Origin: a virus
Virus record (IMG/VR): IMGVR_UViG_3300032288_001980
Span: 62,001-126,000 of that record
Length of the DNA stretch: 64,000 nt
Strand: one strand, 5' to 3'
In this document: piece after piece, positions 50,050 to 59,055 of the stretch
Layout: every line of letters starts with the position of its first letter
How positions within the stretch are numbered: position 1 is the first letter of the stretch
Position numbers and translations under genes: made by a program
Notes under the pieces: generated by a model
The model's input: only the letters and a program-made list of their open reading frames with translations
Database searches by the model: none
Told to the model about the DNA's origin: nothing

Positions 50050-50870
50050 CGTTTAAAGCCAATAATCATAAACCTATGCCAGCCTGCATAGGATATAGAG
50101 CCAGAATAAACAATGTCAATGTCATGGCATTGTTTTTCAAATTCCTCAAGAGTTTCTACACAATTAACATGATCCTGCATCTCAAACATATTATTTGTTT
50201 GAAGTAGTAATAATTTTCCTGTAGGTATCATATCTAACCATGCTTGAAAGTTGGCTACATGCTCGCATATTGTATTGACAATTGTGTCATGGACTGAATA
50301 ATCAACTGTATAGATATCATGATCGACAGCCAAGTACTTTCCTTTACTAGCTAAATCTAAATTTAAAATCATACCAGCACGATTAGCAACATCATCTATA
50401 TCGTAGCTTATAACTTTTGAATTATCATTGGCTTCTATTAATATAATTCGGGCCAGCGTTCCTATCCAGCCTCCACATAAGCATATAGTACCCAAGTCGT
50501 AAGACTTTAGTTGCTCTGCGGCCCAGATTTTACTTTGTACTTGAAACCTACTTAGGCCGTCTCGCCAGTTGACTTCGGGAAATTCTTTTATAGCTGTTTG
50601 TAAATTACTTAATAGAGTAGCATCAACTGTATGAGTCGCTAAAAATAACTCTATTAGTTTATCTACGTTATCCAAGTCATTTGCCAGTCTGTCAATAATA
50701 GCAGATGTCTTTGTTCTTATCATGTAAGGAACACTGTCAATTACTGCTTGTTTATTTTCTTCGCTGGCATGATGCACATAGTCGTAAATCATCTTAAACA
50801 ACGGTTTGTTTATTTGAACTCTTTTGTATTCATCGAGCCCGTATAATAAGTCTTTACTTTGCAGATTCAT
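50046..50870 (-). CDS. SAM-dependent methyltransferase-like protein, 274 aa
   Basis: The C-terminal 150 residues have TICLCGGWIGTLARIIL, the glycine-rich SAM-binding strand, then KVISYDIDDVANRAG with the acidic ribose-binding residue. The N-terminal 110 residues are helical. Last gene of the minus-strand operon. The substrate could be a glycan or the radical SAM product. Overlaps the large glycosyltransferase by 17 bp. Confidence 0.7.
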   Translation of the reverse strand: MNLQSKDLLYGLDEYKRVQINKPLFKMIYDYVHHASEENKQAVIDSVPYMIRTKTSAIIDRLANDLDNVDKLIELFLATHTVDATLLSNLQTAIKEFPEVNWRDGLSRFQVQSKIWAAEQLKSYDLGTICLCGGWIGTLARIILIEANDNSKVISYDIDDVANRAGMILNLDLASKGKYLAVDHDIYTVDYSVHDTIVNTICEHVANFQAWLDMIPTGKLLLLQTNNMFEMQDHVNCVETLEEFEKQCHDIDIVYSGSISYAGWHRFMIIGFKR

Positions 50871-52938
50871 AGTTTAACCATTGAGTATGCAACCAATCAT
50901 AATCGTTAATCATGTTTATAGAATCTTTGTTATTTTGTATCCAATCTCTGCCAGCACACGCACCTGCAACGGCATAGTCGCCGTTACTTACACCTAGATT
51001 AACGGTACACCATGTTTGTAATCGTTGATCGGACTCGCTGTCAATTTGGTTTTTAATTACTTTACTAGCCAGTTTTGCCGCTTCCCTGAATCCACTGCGC
51101 CATGCAGTTTCTGGATCACAATTAAATTCTGTAGTACCTATAACTCTTGGTATAACTTTAAATCCTGCACCTATACTAGTAGCCAAGTCAACACGCCAGT
51201 CAGTTGCATTTTTTAATAATTTGGTAGGGAATAGTTTTACACCACCGTAGCCATAAGTTAAACCGTTAACCGGATTCTTAACGTGCCACACATAGACTAC
51301 ATTTCTATCATGCGGCTTTGGATATAAGTCAAAAGCAAAGCTACCTTCGACTACACAATCTGCATCTACTAGATAAAACATATCTGTAGTAACTACATTG
51401 GCAGCGGCCTTATGTGCTTCTAATATTCCTTTGACCCCGTCAACTCTATGTAACTTGGATTTATTATGAATTAATTTTTCTAGCTTTGCATAGTTACTGT
51501 CTGCATAAGGCTCGTTATTGCTCAAAAATACAATGTCAAATTCTTCCTCGGTACACCCGTGCTCAAAACATTTTATAGCACCACGTTTAACTTTATCTGT
51601 GAGCTCTATGCCTTGTGGCACTAGATAACATCCTGCCCATTCAGTTACTCTGCCTGTTTTAGGATTAGTCATTGTAAACACATGAACTTTATCTTCGTTA
51701 CCGCGGCCAGGCATAAACTTTTTATTCCACTGGGGCACTGGTATGCAATTTTTATCAAAATGCCAATATAGTTTTGTATCACCGGGCCCGATGCTCCACT
51801 CAGTCATAAAGGGTCTAGCGTAACCTTGTTCTTTGTATCCTTGAGTATTTGTTACATAGGAAACTTTAACTCCGTACTTTTTATCTGTACCTTCACAGTA
51901 CCAAACGTGCAAGAATTGTAAACTATCATAACTGGGAACAAATTTGTTTGTTACATTAGACCAATCATATAATTGAAAATCCGGATTGACTTGTATTTTT
52001 GGTTGGAGATTTAACTCTATCTCACCCATGTCTAGCTCACCTGTTATAGAATCACTGGGTGTTAGCCTGACTGCCCAAATTCTTTCACCGGGGGGTGTAT
52101 GACTAGAATCCAAATACCAAGTATGGGTTAGATTCATCTTATCTGCTAGCGGTCTATAGTTATACTCAAAGTTTTTGAAGTTAATGTTTTCAAACAAAGG
52201 ATTGGTTTCCCATTTCATATTATCATAGAAATTTAAAACGTTTAACGTGCCTTCTACAACTGTGCCTACAAAGTGCTGTGGCTCTAAACTATATGCCCAT
52301 ACATCGTAATTTGGTAGTTCGACATCTCCTGCCAAATTCCATACATGTCTATATTTTCCCTGGCTATAGTGAAAGTTATTAGTATTGTCTATGCCTGAGT
52401 ATATGCTGTCAGGGAGACTTGTATTTTTTATTAATTTAAACTGATTTTTTGCAGTTTTATCTACAATTTTTAATCCTTGCGGGTCTGAAATATAAGAAAT
52501 TCGTACAGCTTCAATGTCTTCGCCGTCTGTAATAGCAGGGTCAAACAGCCATATATGTTCATATTTCAAATCGTAAGTTGGCGGTAAAAAGTCTACCATT
52601 TGTTTAATGTCAGCATTATAGTATGTGCTAACAGTTATTCGACGTTTTGGTTCTGTTATGTACTGAACATAGCCGCCGTCCCATCTAGCAGGAATTAATT
52701 TTGCTAACCAAAAACTTCTGTCGGGCCAAATCCATATATGTAGATTTTTAGACTCGTAGCCGATCGGAGAAAAGCCCCAATCAAAGTTTTCAAATACTTC
52801 TAAATCTTGTATTTCTTTATTGACAAACCAAGTAGTTTGTCCGTTAGTCATAGCCGATAACTCTTGATCAGTAAAAGGCCTGTCAACAAATACTACTGGA
52901 AATTTACTTATTTGTGTAATGCTGTCTAAATCTGTCAT
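50854..52938 (-). CDS. Multi-module protein with C-terminal glycosyltransferase domain, 694 aa
   Basis: The first about 450 residues hold repeated beta-rich modules, each with an H-x-W-type strand: LHIWIWP, YEHIWLFDP, YRHVWNLAG, LTHTWYLDS, FLHVWYCEG, KVHVFTMTN. The C-terminal about 240 residues are a GT-A-like domain: FDIVFLSNNEPYADSNY, GVKGILEAHKAAA and LVDADCVV with the D-x-D metal motif. That domain is paralogous to 52904-53608 and 55006-55989. Start 52938 is preferred to 52956 because it shortens the overlap. The modules could bind glycan or tail protein; unknown. Confidence 0.7.
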   Translation of the reverse strand: MTDLDSITQISKFPVVFVDRPFTDQELSAMTNGQTTWFVNKEIQDLEVFENFDWGFSPIGYESKNLHIWIWPDRSFWLAKLIPARWDGGYVQYITEPKRRITVSTYYNADIKQMVDFLPPTYDLKYEHIWLFDPAITDGEDIEAVRISYISDPQGLKIVDKTAKNQFKLIKNTSLPDSIYSGIDNTNNFHYSQGKYRHVWNLAGDVELPNYDVWAYSLEPQHFVGTVVEGTLNVLNFYDNMKWETNPLFENINFKNFEYNYRPLADKMNLTHTWYLDSSHTPPGERIWAVRLTPSDSITGELDMGEIELNLQPKIQVNPDFQLYDWSNVTNKFVPSYDSLQFLHVWYCEGTDKKYGVKVSYVTNTQGYKEQGYARPFMTEWSIGPGDTKLYWHFDKNCIPVPQWNKKFMPGRGNEDKVHVFTMTNPKTGRVTEWAGCYLVPQGIELTDKVKRGAIKCFEHGCTEEEFDIVFLSNNEPYADSNYAKLEKLIHNKSKLHRVDGVKGILEAHKAAANVVTTDMFYLVDADCVVEGSFAFDLYPKPHDRNVVYVWHVKNPVNGLTYGYGGVKLFPTKLLKNATDWRVDLATSIGAGFKVIPRVIGTTEFNCDPETAWRSGFREAAKLASKVIKNQIDSESDQRLQTWCTVNLGVSNGDYAVAGACAGRDWIQNNKDSINMINDYDWLHTQWLNYESAK

Positions 52939-53608
52939 ATAACCACTCGAAATCATTAACTCGTTTAAGTGCTTCTAGATTGTTTTTATTTTCGGTGCCG
53001 TACTGTTTTCCAGCAACAGCACCAGAGATCGCTTCTTTGGCATAATTGCCTTCGGCGATAGTACACCATGTATCTAAACGTTGTTTAGTAATGTCATCAT
53101 CACTAATTATACCACTGGCCAGTTTAGTACACTCTCTGAACGCACTACGCCATGTACTAAAAGGATCAGTGTTGAATTGCGTTATGTTGCTTATTTGTTC
53201 TTTGCTGACAAACTCTGCCCCCATACTAGTAGCAAGATCAACACGCCATTCTTTAATGTTTAATAATAAATCTTTTCGAAACAGTTTTACGCCGCCATAT
53301 CCATACACTAGATTGTTTACAGGATTTTTACTAGTCCAACAAAATACACAATCAGTTGACGGTATTCTTCCGTAGATTAATTCGGATACAGTTGGACTGT
53401 AGTCAAAGTAAAAATCATCAACTATATAAGCATCTGCATCTACAACATAAAAATGACTAGTCATGCTTTTTCTTGCGGCAGCTTGATGTGCTTCTAATAT
53501 TCCTTTGACCCCCGATACTCTTTTTGCATGAGGAGCATACTCTAATAATCTCGAGTAGTTTGCTTCTGCATTAGGTTCGTTATAACTTAAAAATATAACA
53601 TCAAGCAC
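52904..53608 (-). CDS. Glycosyltransferase-like protein, 234 aa
   Basis: Single GT-A-like domain: LDVIFLSYNEPNAEANY, RVSGVKGILEAHQAAA, VVDADAYIV (D-x-D) and VYGYGGVKLFRKDLL. Almost collinear with the C-terminal domain of the downstream 694-residue protein, so one arose from the other. Overlaps the radical SAM gene by 8 bp. Confidence 0.7.
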   Translation of the reverse strand: MLDVIFLSYNEPNAEANYSRLLEYAPHAKRVSGVKGILEAHQAAARKSMTSHFYVVDADAYIVDDFYFDYSPTVSELIYGRIPSTDCVFCWTSKNPVNNLVYGYGGVKLFRKDLLLNIKEWRVDLATSMGAEFVSKEQISNITQFNTDPFSTWRSAFRECTKLASGIISDDDITKQRLDTWCTIAEGNYAKEAISGAVAGKQYGTENKNNLEALKRVNDFEWLYDRFRQHYTNK

Positions 53609-55013
53609 GGCGAGACTCCATATAAAATGGAATTAATTCAGGAAATGTAACCTTGAAATTAGTTCCTCTTCTTTTGTCATGCTCTTCGATAAACAATGCA
53701 AAGTTTCGTCTATCTCTTTTTAATTTTTCTGGATCTAGTTTATGGTTATCTAATAGATGTTTAATTCGTTCGGCTGCATGTAATTCATGCTGATAAAATC
53801 CGTAATGATCCGGATGTTTATGGCCATGTCCTAAATTTTGTTTAATGTAATTGATGCATTCTGTATAACTGGCTTTCATTTCATCATTAGCTATTAAACT
53901 ACTTAAAAAGTCCGGGTGCCTTAAGTAAGGAAAGTCTACATACAAAGGATGTGGTCTTTTTTCGGACCTTAAAATATTTTTATCGTTTTTAATTGCGGCT
54001 ATGTCTTCTAAAAAATGTTTGAACATTGGCAAACTTAATACATTAAATGTCACCATAATAGTAACCGACACATCAGGACATTCTTTAATTATACGTTGCA
54101 CATTTGTGTACCACTGTTTGTAATCCATACCGTGACGAATATAATCGGCCTGGGGACCAAATGTATCTGCACTGGTATAGATATGTAATTTCTTAACCGC
54201 ATTTGCTGTTGTGATTCTTTTTAGTTGTTCTATCGTTTTATCTATAATAGAATCGGGTAAACATAAATTAGTGTTAATTGCAAAATTTAGATTAGGATTA
54301 GGATTGGCTTCTATATAGTCTAAAGTCCTAAACGTGTTCTTGTTCATTAACGGCTCGCCACCGGTAATTCTAAAAGTATGTAAATTGGGATATAACTCGG
54401 GCCACCATTGCCACCAAGCATCTACGTAAGGATTGTCTTCCCTGTCAGGTATTGGCATGCGATCTAATTCTTTAAGGCGCTCTATGTTATTAAATTTAAT
54501 TCCTTGCAGATTATAAGGGCCAAATTTAACTGCTTCTTCCATCCACTTACTACTAATGTCAGGACTGCAATATGAACACTTAAAATTACAGCCGTTACCA
54601 AAACTAACTTCAACGTAAGTAGGAACAGTATTATCCGTTGGATCTGCATTGACAATTTTATGCATGTACGGATAACTCCATTCTTCTGCTGTCTTTAATA
54701 TTCTATCACTAAAGTGAGTACCTTCTGTATCTTCTACACGCCAGCAATAATCACATTCAGTGGGTCTAGTACCTTCGAGCATTTGTGCTCTTAGAGATTT
54801 TTTATATTGTGTATTGTGTAATGCACTAGGGTTTGTTTTTATTTCTTCTAAAGGAATCTTATGTTGCATAGGATGGTGACAACTGTGTGTCATTCCTGTT
54901 TGCAAATGAATAGTTACTTGGGTCCATTTAGCCGCACAAAAGCTAGGACTAACATTATCAATAACTTGTTTAATGTGCCCTAGTCGTTGATTAAAGTAAC
55001 TATAATCACTCAT
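53601..55013 (-). CDS. Twitch-domain radical SAM protein 7 (470 aa)
   Basis: Same subfamily as 1024, 2654 and 5348 despite lying 43 kb away on the other strand: HSCHHP, CDYCWRVED, cluster CNFKCSYC, TGGEPLM and tail EHDKRRGTNFKVTFPE. The neighbours on both sides are DxD glycosyltransferase-like genes with 8-bp overlaps, giving the best clue to the subfamily's role: modification of a glycan or glycosylated protein. Confidence 0.88.
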   Translation of the reverse strand: MSDYSYFNQRLGHIKQVIDNVSPSFCAAKWTQVTIHLQTGMTHSCHHPMQHKIPLEEIKTNPSALHNTQYKKSLRAQMLEGTRPTECDYCWRVEDTEGTHFSDRILKTAEEWSYPYMHKIVNADPTDNTVPTYVEVSFGNGCNFKCSYCSPDISSKWMEEAVKFGPYNLQGIKFNNIERLKELDRMPIPDREDNPYVDAWWQWWPELYPNLHTFRITGGEPLMNKNTFRTLDYIEANPNPNLNFAINTNLCLPDSIIDKTIEQLKRITTANAVKKLHIYTSADTFGPQADYIRHGMDYKQWYTNVQRIIKECPDVSVTIMVTFNVLSLPMFKHFLEDIAAIKNDKNILRSEKRPHPLYVDFPYLRHPDFLSSLIANDEMKASYTECINYIKQNLGHGHKHPDHYGFYQHELHAAERIKHLLDNHKLDPEKLKRDRRNFALFIEEHDKRRGTNFKVTFPELIPFYMESRRA

Positions 55014-55989
55014 TATCAGATCCTACACCTTTTAATACAGCATCTTCTCTAATCATTGGTCCCAACCTATTAGGATTAACATACGTTGCTTTAAAAAACT
55101 TGCTAGCATCTTCGTCTAAGTCTGCTAGTTCTAAACCTAGTTCTTGTTTTAGAATAACGCCCAATCGTTTTGTCTCTTCTAATAACTTAGTAGGATTCCA
55201 ACTGTAACCGCTACGAGGACAAGACATACCTTGTCCTACAAACTTAGGAGCTACTTCTTTGGCCCAAAACTCGTCGTGCCATTCAAAGTCTCTGACATTA
55301 ACAAAATCAAATTCATCTCGTTTCATGTTTGTTAAATAACAACCCAGTCTAGTCCCATATACTGCCCATTCCCCGTTGGCTACGTCTGCGCCCACGCTGG
55401 CCCATACTAAAAGTCTTTGATAATTTTTATAATGTACTGCTTGTTTAAATCGCCTAGGGTCCACTGTTACTCCGCGTTCCAGGCCTAACTTAACACCTTC
55501 TCTAAAGCCTGCTCTATATGCTTGATAAGGAGTAGCATTGTTCATCACGTCACTATAAACATTATTCATCTGAACATAATTAATGTTCCAGCAAAAGTCC
55601 ACTTGGCTTTCTGGAGTATCAGAAGCTTCATGGCTTTTCATTTGTTCGACTACGTGCTTGGGCCAGCACTTGATACCACCATTGCCGTAGACTAAGCCGT
55701 TAACAATATTCTTTCCTGCCCAACTAATCACATCACTGCGGTCAATTTTACGCATGTCAATTTGAATGTTCATAAAGTCTTCGCGAACAATGTTATCTGC
55801 ATCAATAGTAATGAATCTTTCAGTGTTACACAATGCGGCGGCGGCTTTATGGCAAGCATCACTGCCTTTAACTCCGTGACTACGTTGCGCCCATGGAATT
55901 TTTGTTAACAAGTCTGCATAATTTTCGTCTGCATTTGGCTCGTCATAACTCATGAACACTACATCAAATTCTGTAATAGGTACTAGCAT
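55006..55989 (-). CDS. Glycosyltransferase-like protein, 327 aa
   Basis: FDVVFMSYDEPNADENY, RSHGVKGSDACHKAAA and TIDADNIV (D-x-D), then VYGNGGIKCWPKHVV: the third copy of the same GT-A-like domain, with a longer C-terminus. Start 55989 fits a TAATG overlap with the upstream gene; an upstream in-frame ATG (56010) would add seven residues. Confidence 0.7.
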   Translation of the reverse strand: MLVPITEFDVVFMSYDEPNADENYADLLTKIPWAQRSHGVKGSDACHKAAAALCNTERFITIDADNIVREDFMNIQIDMRKIDRSDVISWAGKNIVNGLVYGNGGIKCWPKHVVEQMKSHEASDTPESQVDFCWNINYVQMNNVYSDVMNNATPYQAYRAGFREGVKLGLERGVTVDPRRFKQAVHYKNYQRLLVWASVGADVANGEWAVYGTRLGCYLTNMKRDEFDFVNVRDFEWHDEFWAKEVAPKFVGQGMSCPRSGYSWNPTKLLEETKRLGVILKQELGLELADLDEDASKFFKATYVNPNRLGPMIREDAVLKGVGSDNE

Positions 55990-56978
55990 TAATTTCTTTC
56001 TATTGTCCAATGTAATCTTAAATTAGTATTATCAAATATGAGCCCCATATTTTGATATCCTTTAACATAGTCAATGGTATATGTTTTACCATTGGCCACT
56101 TCGTTGGGTGGTATACCAAATGTGCCATAGTATTGACTGGGGTCATTATGTTTGATCATATGTACTGCCAAAGTATCATAAAATCTTAACTTATTTGGAT
56201 CCTTAAGATTACTTGTAATAATAACACCTTTATCTGTAAATTTCAACCTTAGGTGACAGTCTTCGTTGTTAGAGCACTCAGCGGTATTAATACTATAAAC
56301 ACACCCGCCAGAGAATGGCGTTATAAATTGTTTGGTTTGCCAACTCCAAGAATACGAATGAAAAAAACGTTTGGTCCATACTATTAATCGATTTAACTTG
56401 TCTTCGGTAAGCCAGTCTAAATTAAAATTTAAACGTTTATTAAGAATATCGTTAGGTTTGCATAATATAGTTTCGTATATGTTGTTTGGATCGTATTTGT
56501 CTACTATATAAAATACAATATCCTCGTCAGACTGTGCAAATATTCTTTCTGTACTCATTGCCTTAAGCAAGTTTTCCAAAGAAGACCTATTAACTGCTAC
56601 TTCTAATTGTTTGGTGTTTAAATGAAAGTTTAAGTTAACTTGATCTTCGTAGTCAGCTTCTGATTTGAAGGGAATGCCATACAAATTGTCGCTGTCAGAA
56701 TGCAACTTTCTTAAGAAAGTGTCTTTCTTAAAAAGCCCTTTTGTGTCTTGAGATTTATCAAATGCTACGATATAATCGTTTTCACTTGCATTTGAATCTA
56801 ATATATTTTTTATATGCTCGTTAAATTCGGGTACTAGTATATACTCACCTTGTGGCAAAGGTTGTAACTGTATCTTGTCTATGGCGCCGTTTTCAGGATT
56901 ATAATAAACAAAATACTCAATAGGAGCAACTTCTGTTTGTTCAAACAACGATGCAAATTCTGTTAGACTGTTATGCAT
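55989..56978 (-). CDS. Hypothetical protein, 329 aa
   Basis: Unrecognised. Two similar halves may be present: an FVYYNPENGAIDKIQLQ strand pair and EEDIVFYIVDKYDPNNIYETIL lie about 150 residues apart. Soluble, no membrane segment or catalytic motif seen. Inside the glycosyltransferase operon, coupled on both sides. Confidence 0.6.
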   Translation of the reverse strand: MHNSLTEFASLFEQTEVAPIEYFVYYNPENGAIDKIQLQPLPQGEYILVPEFNEHIKNILDSNASENDYIVAFDKSQDTKGLFKKDTFLRKLHSDSDNLYGIPFKSEADYEDQVNLNFHLNTKQLEVAVNRSSLENLLKAMSTERIFAQSDEDIVFYIVDKYDPNNIYETILCKPNDILNKRLNFNLDWLTEDKLNRLIVWTKRFFHSYSWSWQTKQFITPFSGGCVYSINTAECSNNEDCHLRLKFTDKGVIITSNLKDPNKLRFYDTLAVHMIKHNDPSQYYGTFGIPPNEVANGKTYTIDYVKGYQNMGLIFDNTNLRLHWTIERN

Positions 56979-57783
56979 ATACAGCTAATATCCTATTGTA
57001 AATATCTTCGTTGACCCAATTTTTTGTGTAATGCCAAATTCCAGATTGTATATAATTTTCAACTTTAATTGTGCTGTTATCTAATATCCAAGAATTTAAA
57101 AATTTAAACCATTCTAAATTAGCCCAAGACATGCTGGCGGTGTTTTCCTCTTGTTTGCTTAATGTAGTTAATTCTAAACCTGTTGTATAGAAAACATCTG
57201 ATAATTTTAATGCTAGGCTAAATGCTACATTGAATTTTAATGTTAGCTTGTCGTCGATTGAATATTCTTTTAAGAATTGTTCTTTGAATTGTCTCCAAAA
57301 AGTAACTATTCGATGTGTTAGTTTTGTCAGTTCCATAAAGTCATTGGTCTTTTTGTACAGTATGGCATTGGTCCAAACATCTGGTAAATTATTTCTAACG
57401 ATAATTTTTCTTTGCTCGTACAACGGCCTAGTAATTTTACTACCTTTAAAATCTAATAGTTTTTTGTTCAGTACAATATCATGAAAATCTAACCATTGGA
57501 ATATATTAGATATATCAGATAGTATTAACGTATCGCTATATAAGAATAATGTTCGATCGTATAGGCTAGCCGTAAGCCCATCGATTAGTCCACGTTCTAT
57601 AGAATCGACTTTTTCTATTACATGAACATTGTCAAAATATTGCTGATATTTGTCTACTAAGTCTTGACGAGGTACTACAATGCTTGTATTCAGTTGACTA
57701 TTTTTCTTTGCTGTTATGGACAACAATACAGCTTGTCGAACATGCTGTTCGCTGTCTGCATAGGTTATTATTCCATTAGACAT
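56971..57783 (-). CDS. Glycosyltransferase-like protein, 270 aa
   Basis: IITYADSEQHVRQAVLLSITAKKNSQL and RTLFLYSDTLILSDISNIFQWL resemble the nucleotide-sugar-binding start and metal-site strand of GT-A enzymes, but the D-x-D is degenerate (SDT). Similar in layout to its upstream neighbour (57776-58660), perhaps a diverged paralogue with reduced activity. Confidence 0.55.
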   Translation of the reverse strand: MSNGIITYADSEQHVRQAVLLSITAKKNSQLNTSIVVPRQDLVDKYQQYFDNVHVIEKVDSIERGLIDGLTASLYDRTLFLYSDTLILSDISNIFQWLDFHDIVLNKKLLDFKGSKITRPLYEQRKIIVRNNLPDVWTNAILYKKTNDFMELTKLTHRIVTFWRQFKEQFLKEYSIDDKLTLKFNVAFSLALKLSDVFYTTGLELTTLSKQEENTASMSWANLEWFKFLNSWILDNSTIKVENYIQSGIWHYTKNWVNEDIYNRILAVYA

Positions 57784-58660
57784 AATAATCCTTAATAAAT
57801 TTATCGTAGTGACGTAGTAATGCTAGCTTGTTCATAATATGAATATCTTGATTTACTAATCGTACTGGCAAATTCTTCCAAGGTTCATTTCTAAAATTGC
57901 TGAGAAAAGTAAAATCATTTTTTCCGTTCAGTTGTACCAGGTCATCTTTTTGATCCATAAATCGCATCGTGCCAGGAGGTATTTCTTTAACCCAATTACC
58001 TTCTCTTTGTCCGTTCATTAAATGAATAGCAATGCTGGAAGCATAATCTGTTCTAAACATTTTACCAGGAAACTTATATAAGAACTTATAGTAATCGTAA
58101 TTATCTTTGACATGATGCCACATATTAAAAAACTGTGTACTGGGTTCACTTCTTTGCCAATATATAACTGTGCTCCACCACATGTCAATGCCATCGGGAT
58201 GTAATCGTTGTTCTTCATGATGCGGCAGTTCCCAGCGCAGACCGCGAGCATTTCTAAACAATGCTAGTTCGTAATCGGATTCAAATAATAAATCTAATGC
58301 ATTACTGTTAACAATATAATCAACATCTATTAATAAACTTTTATCCCACGGACTTAGCTCGTAGACATTATGCTTGTTACCGTTACTAAATTGTGCTTGA
58401 AAACTGTGCCATGGACTATCATTATGAACACGGGTATTTTCTTCGTGTTTAATATCCTCTACAATAATTTTGTCAAAGCAATAGTCAATTAAATTGCGAG
58501 GATGCGTTTCTATTAAATGCTCATGGGTTTTTACATCTGTGAGCAATGCTACATTGTTATTTTTTAAATTTGCCTTAACAGACAATGCTGTCATTACAGC
58601 CAGTTTAGTATAATCCAGTTTGTCGTTGTTATAGGCAAATAGAACTACACCTTTACTCAT
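57776..58660 (-). CDS. GT-A-type glycosyltransferase-like protein, 294 aa
   Basis: GVVLFAYNNDKLDYTKLAVMTALSVKANL and KSLLIDVDYIVNSNALDLLF, the latter with the D-x-D motif, as in GT8-like and related GT-A enzymes; later GIDMWWSTVIYWQRSEPS. Overlaps neighbours by 8 bp on each side. Confidence 0.7.
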   Translation of the reverse strand: MSKGVVLFAYNNDKLDYTKLAVMTALSVKANLKNNNVALLTDVKTHEHLIETHPRNLIDYCFDKIIVEDIKHEENTRVHNDSPWHSFQAQFSNGNKHNVYELSPWDKSLLIDVDYIVNSNALDLLFESDYELALFRNARGLRWELPHHEEQRLHPDGIDMWWSTVIYWQRSEPSTQFFNMWHHVKDNYDYYKFLYKFPGKMFRTDYASSIAIHLMNGQREGNWVKEIPPGTMRFMDQKDDLVQLNGKNDFTFLSNFRNEPWKNLPVRLVNQDIHIMNKLALLRHYDKFIKDYYV

Positions 58661-59006
58661 TGATGTTTACCAAACTTTTAAGATTACGTTGCCGCTTTAG
58701 TTTTTCGTTTTCAACAAAAAAATCATTCATAGCCATAGTGTATGCACTATTCAATTTTTCTAAAAATACCGGAAGGTCCTTTACCAAAACAGGCATTTCG
58801 TTATTATCTAAGAATACTTGCTGTTCGGCTTTAACAGAAATCAAATAGTTTATGTATCCCATAATTTCTACAGAAGCTGTGAAAATGCCACTGTTATGGT
58901 TTACTAACTTTTGAATTTCTGCTCTTTGTTTGAGATTATTTCTTTGATTTGATAGTGTTAGACGATAATTGCTAAAGTCTAAGGCTTCTTGAAGACGTTT
59001 ATCCAT
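58653..59006 (-). CDS. Hypothetical helical protein, 117 aa
   Basis: Nearly all-helical (LTLSNQRNNLKQRAEIQKLVN; FLEKLNSAYTMAMNDFFVENEKLKRQRNLKSLV), coiled-coil-like. First gene of the minus-strand operon, behind a late-type promoter; may be a small structural or assembly protein. Unrecognised. Confidence 0.6.
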   Translation of the reverse strand: MDKRLQEALDFSNYRLTLSNQRNNLKQRAEIQKLVNHNSGIFTASVEIMGYINYLISVKAEQQVFLDNNEMPVLVKDLPVFLEKLNSAYTMAMNDFFVENEKLKRQRNLKSLVNINE

Positions 59007-59036
59007 TGCGATCTTTCTCTGTGTATTAAGTACGCA

Positions 59037-59046
59037 GATATTTATC
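59037..59046 (-). promoter_or_regulatory. Late-promoter-like palindromic element
   Basis: Minus strand reads GATAAATATC, with TAAATA at 59044-59039 and GATA/TATC inverted arms, about 30 bases before the ATG of the glycosyltransferase operon. Same decamer as at 27742-27751. Confidence 0.45.
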
Positions 59047-59055
59047 GCAATAGAT

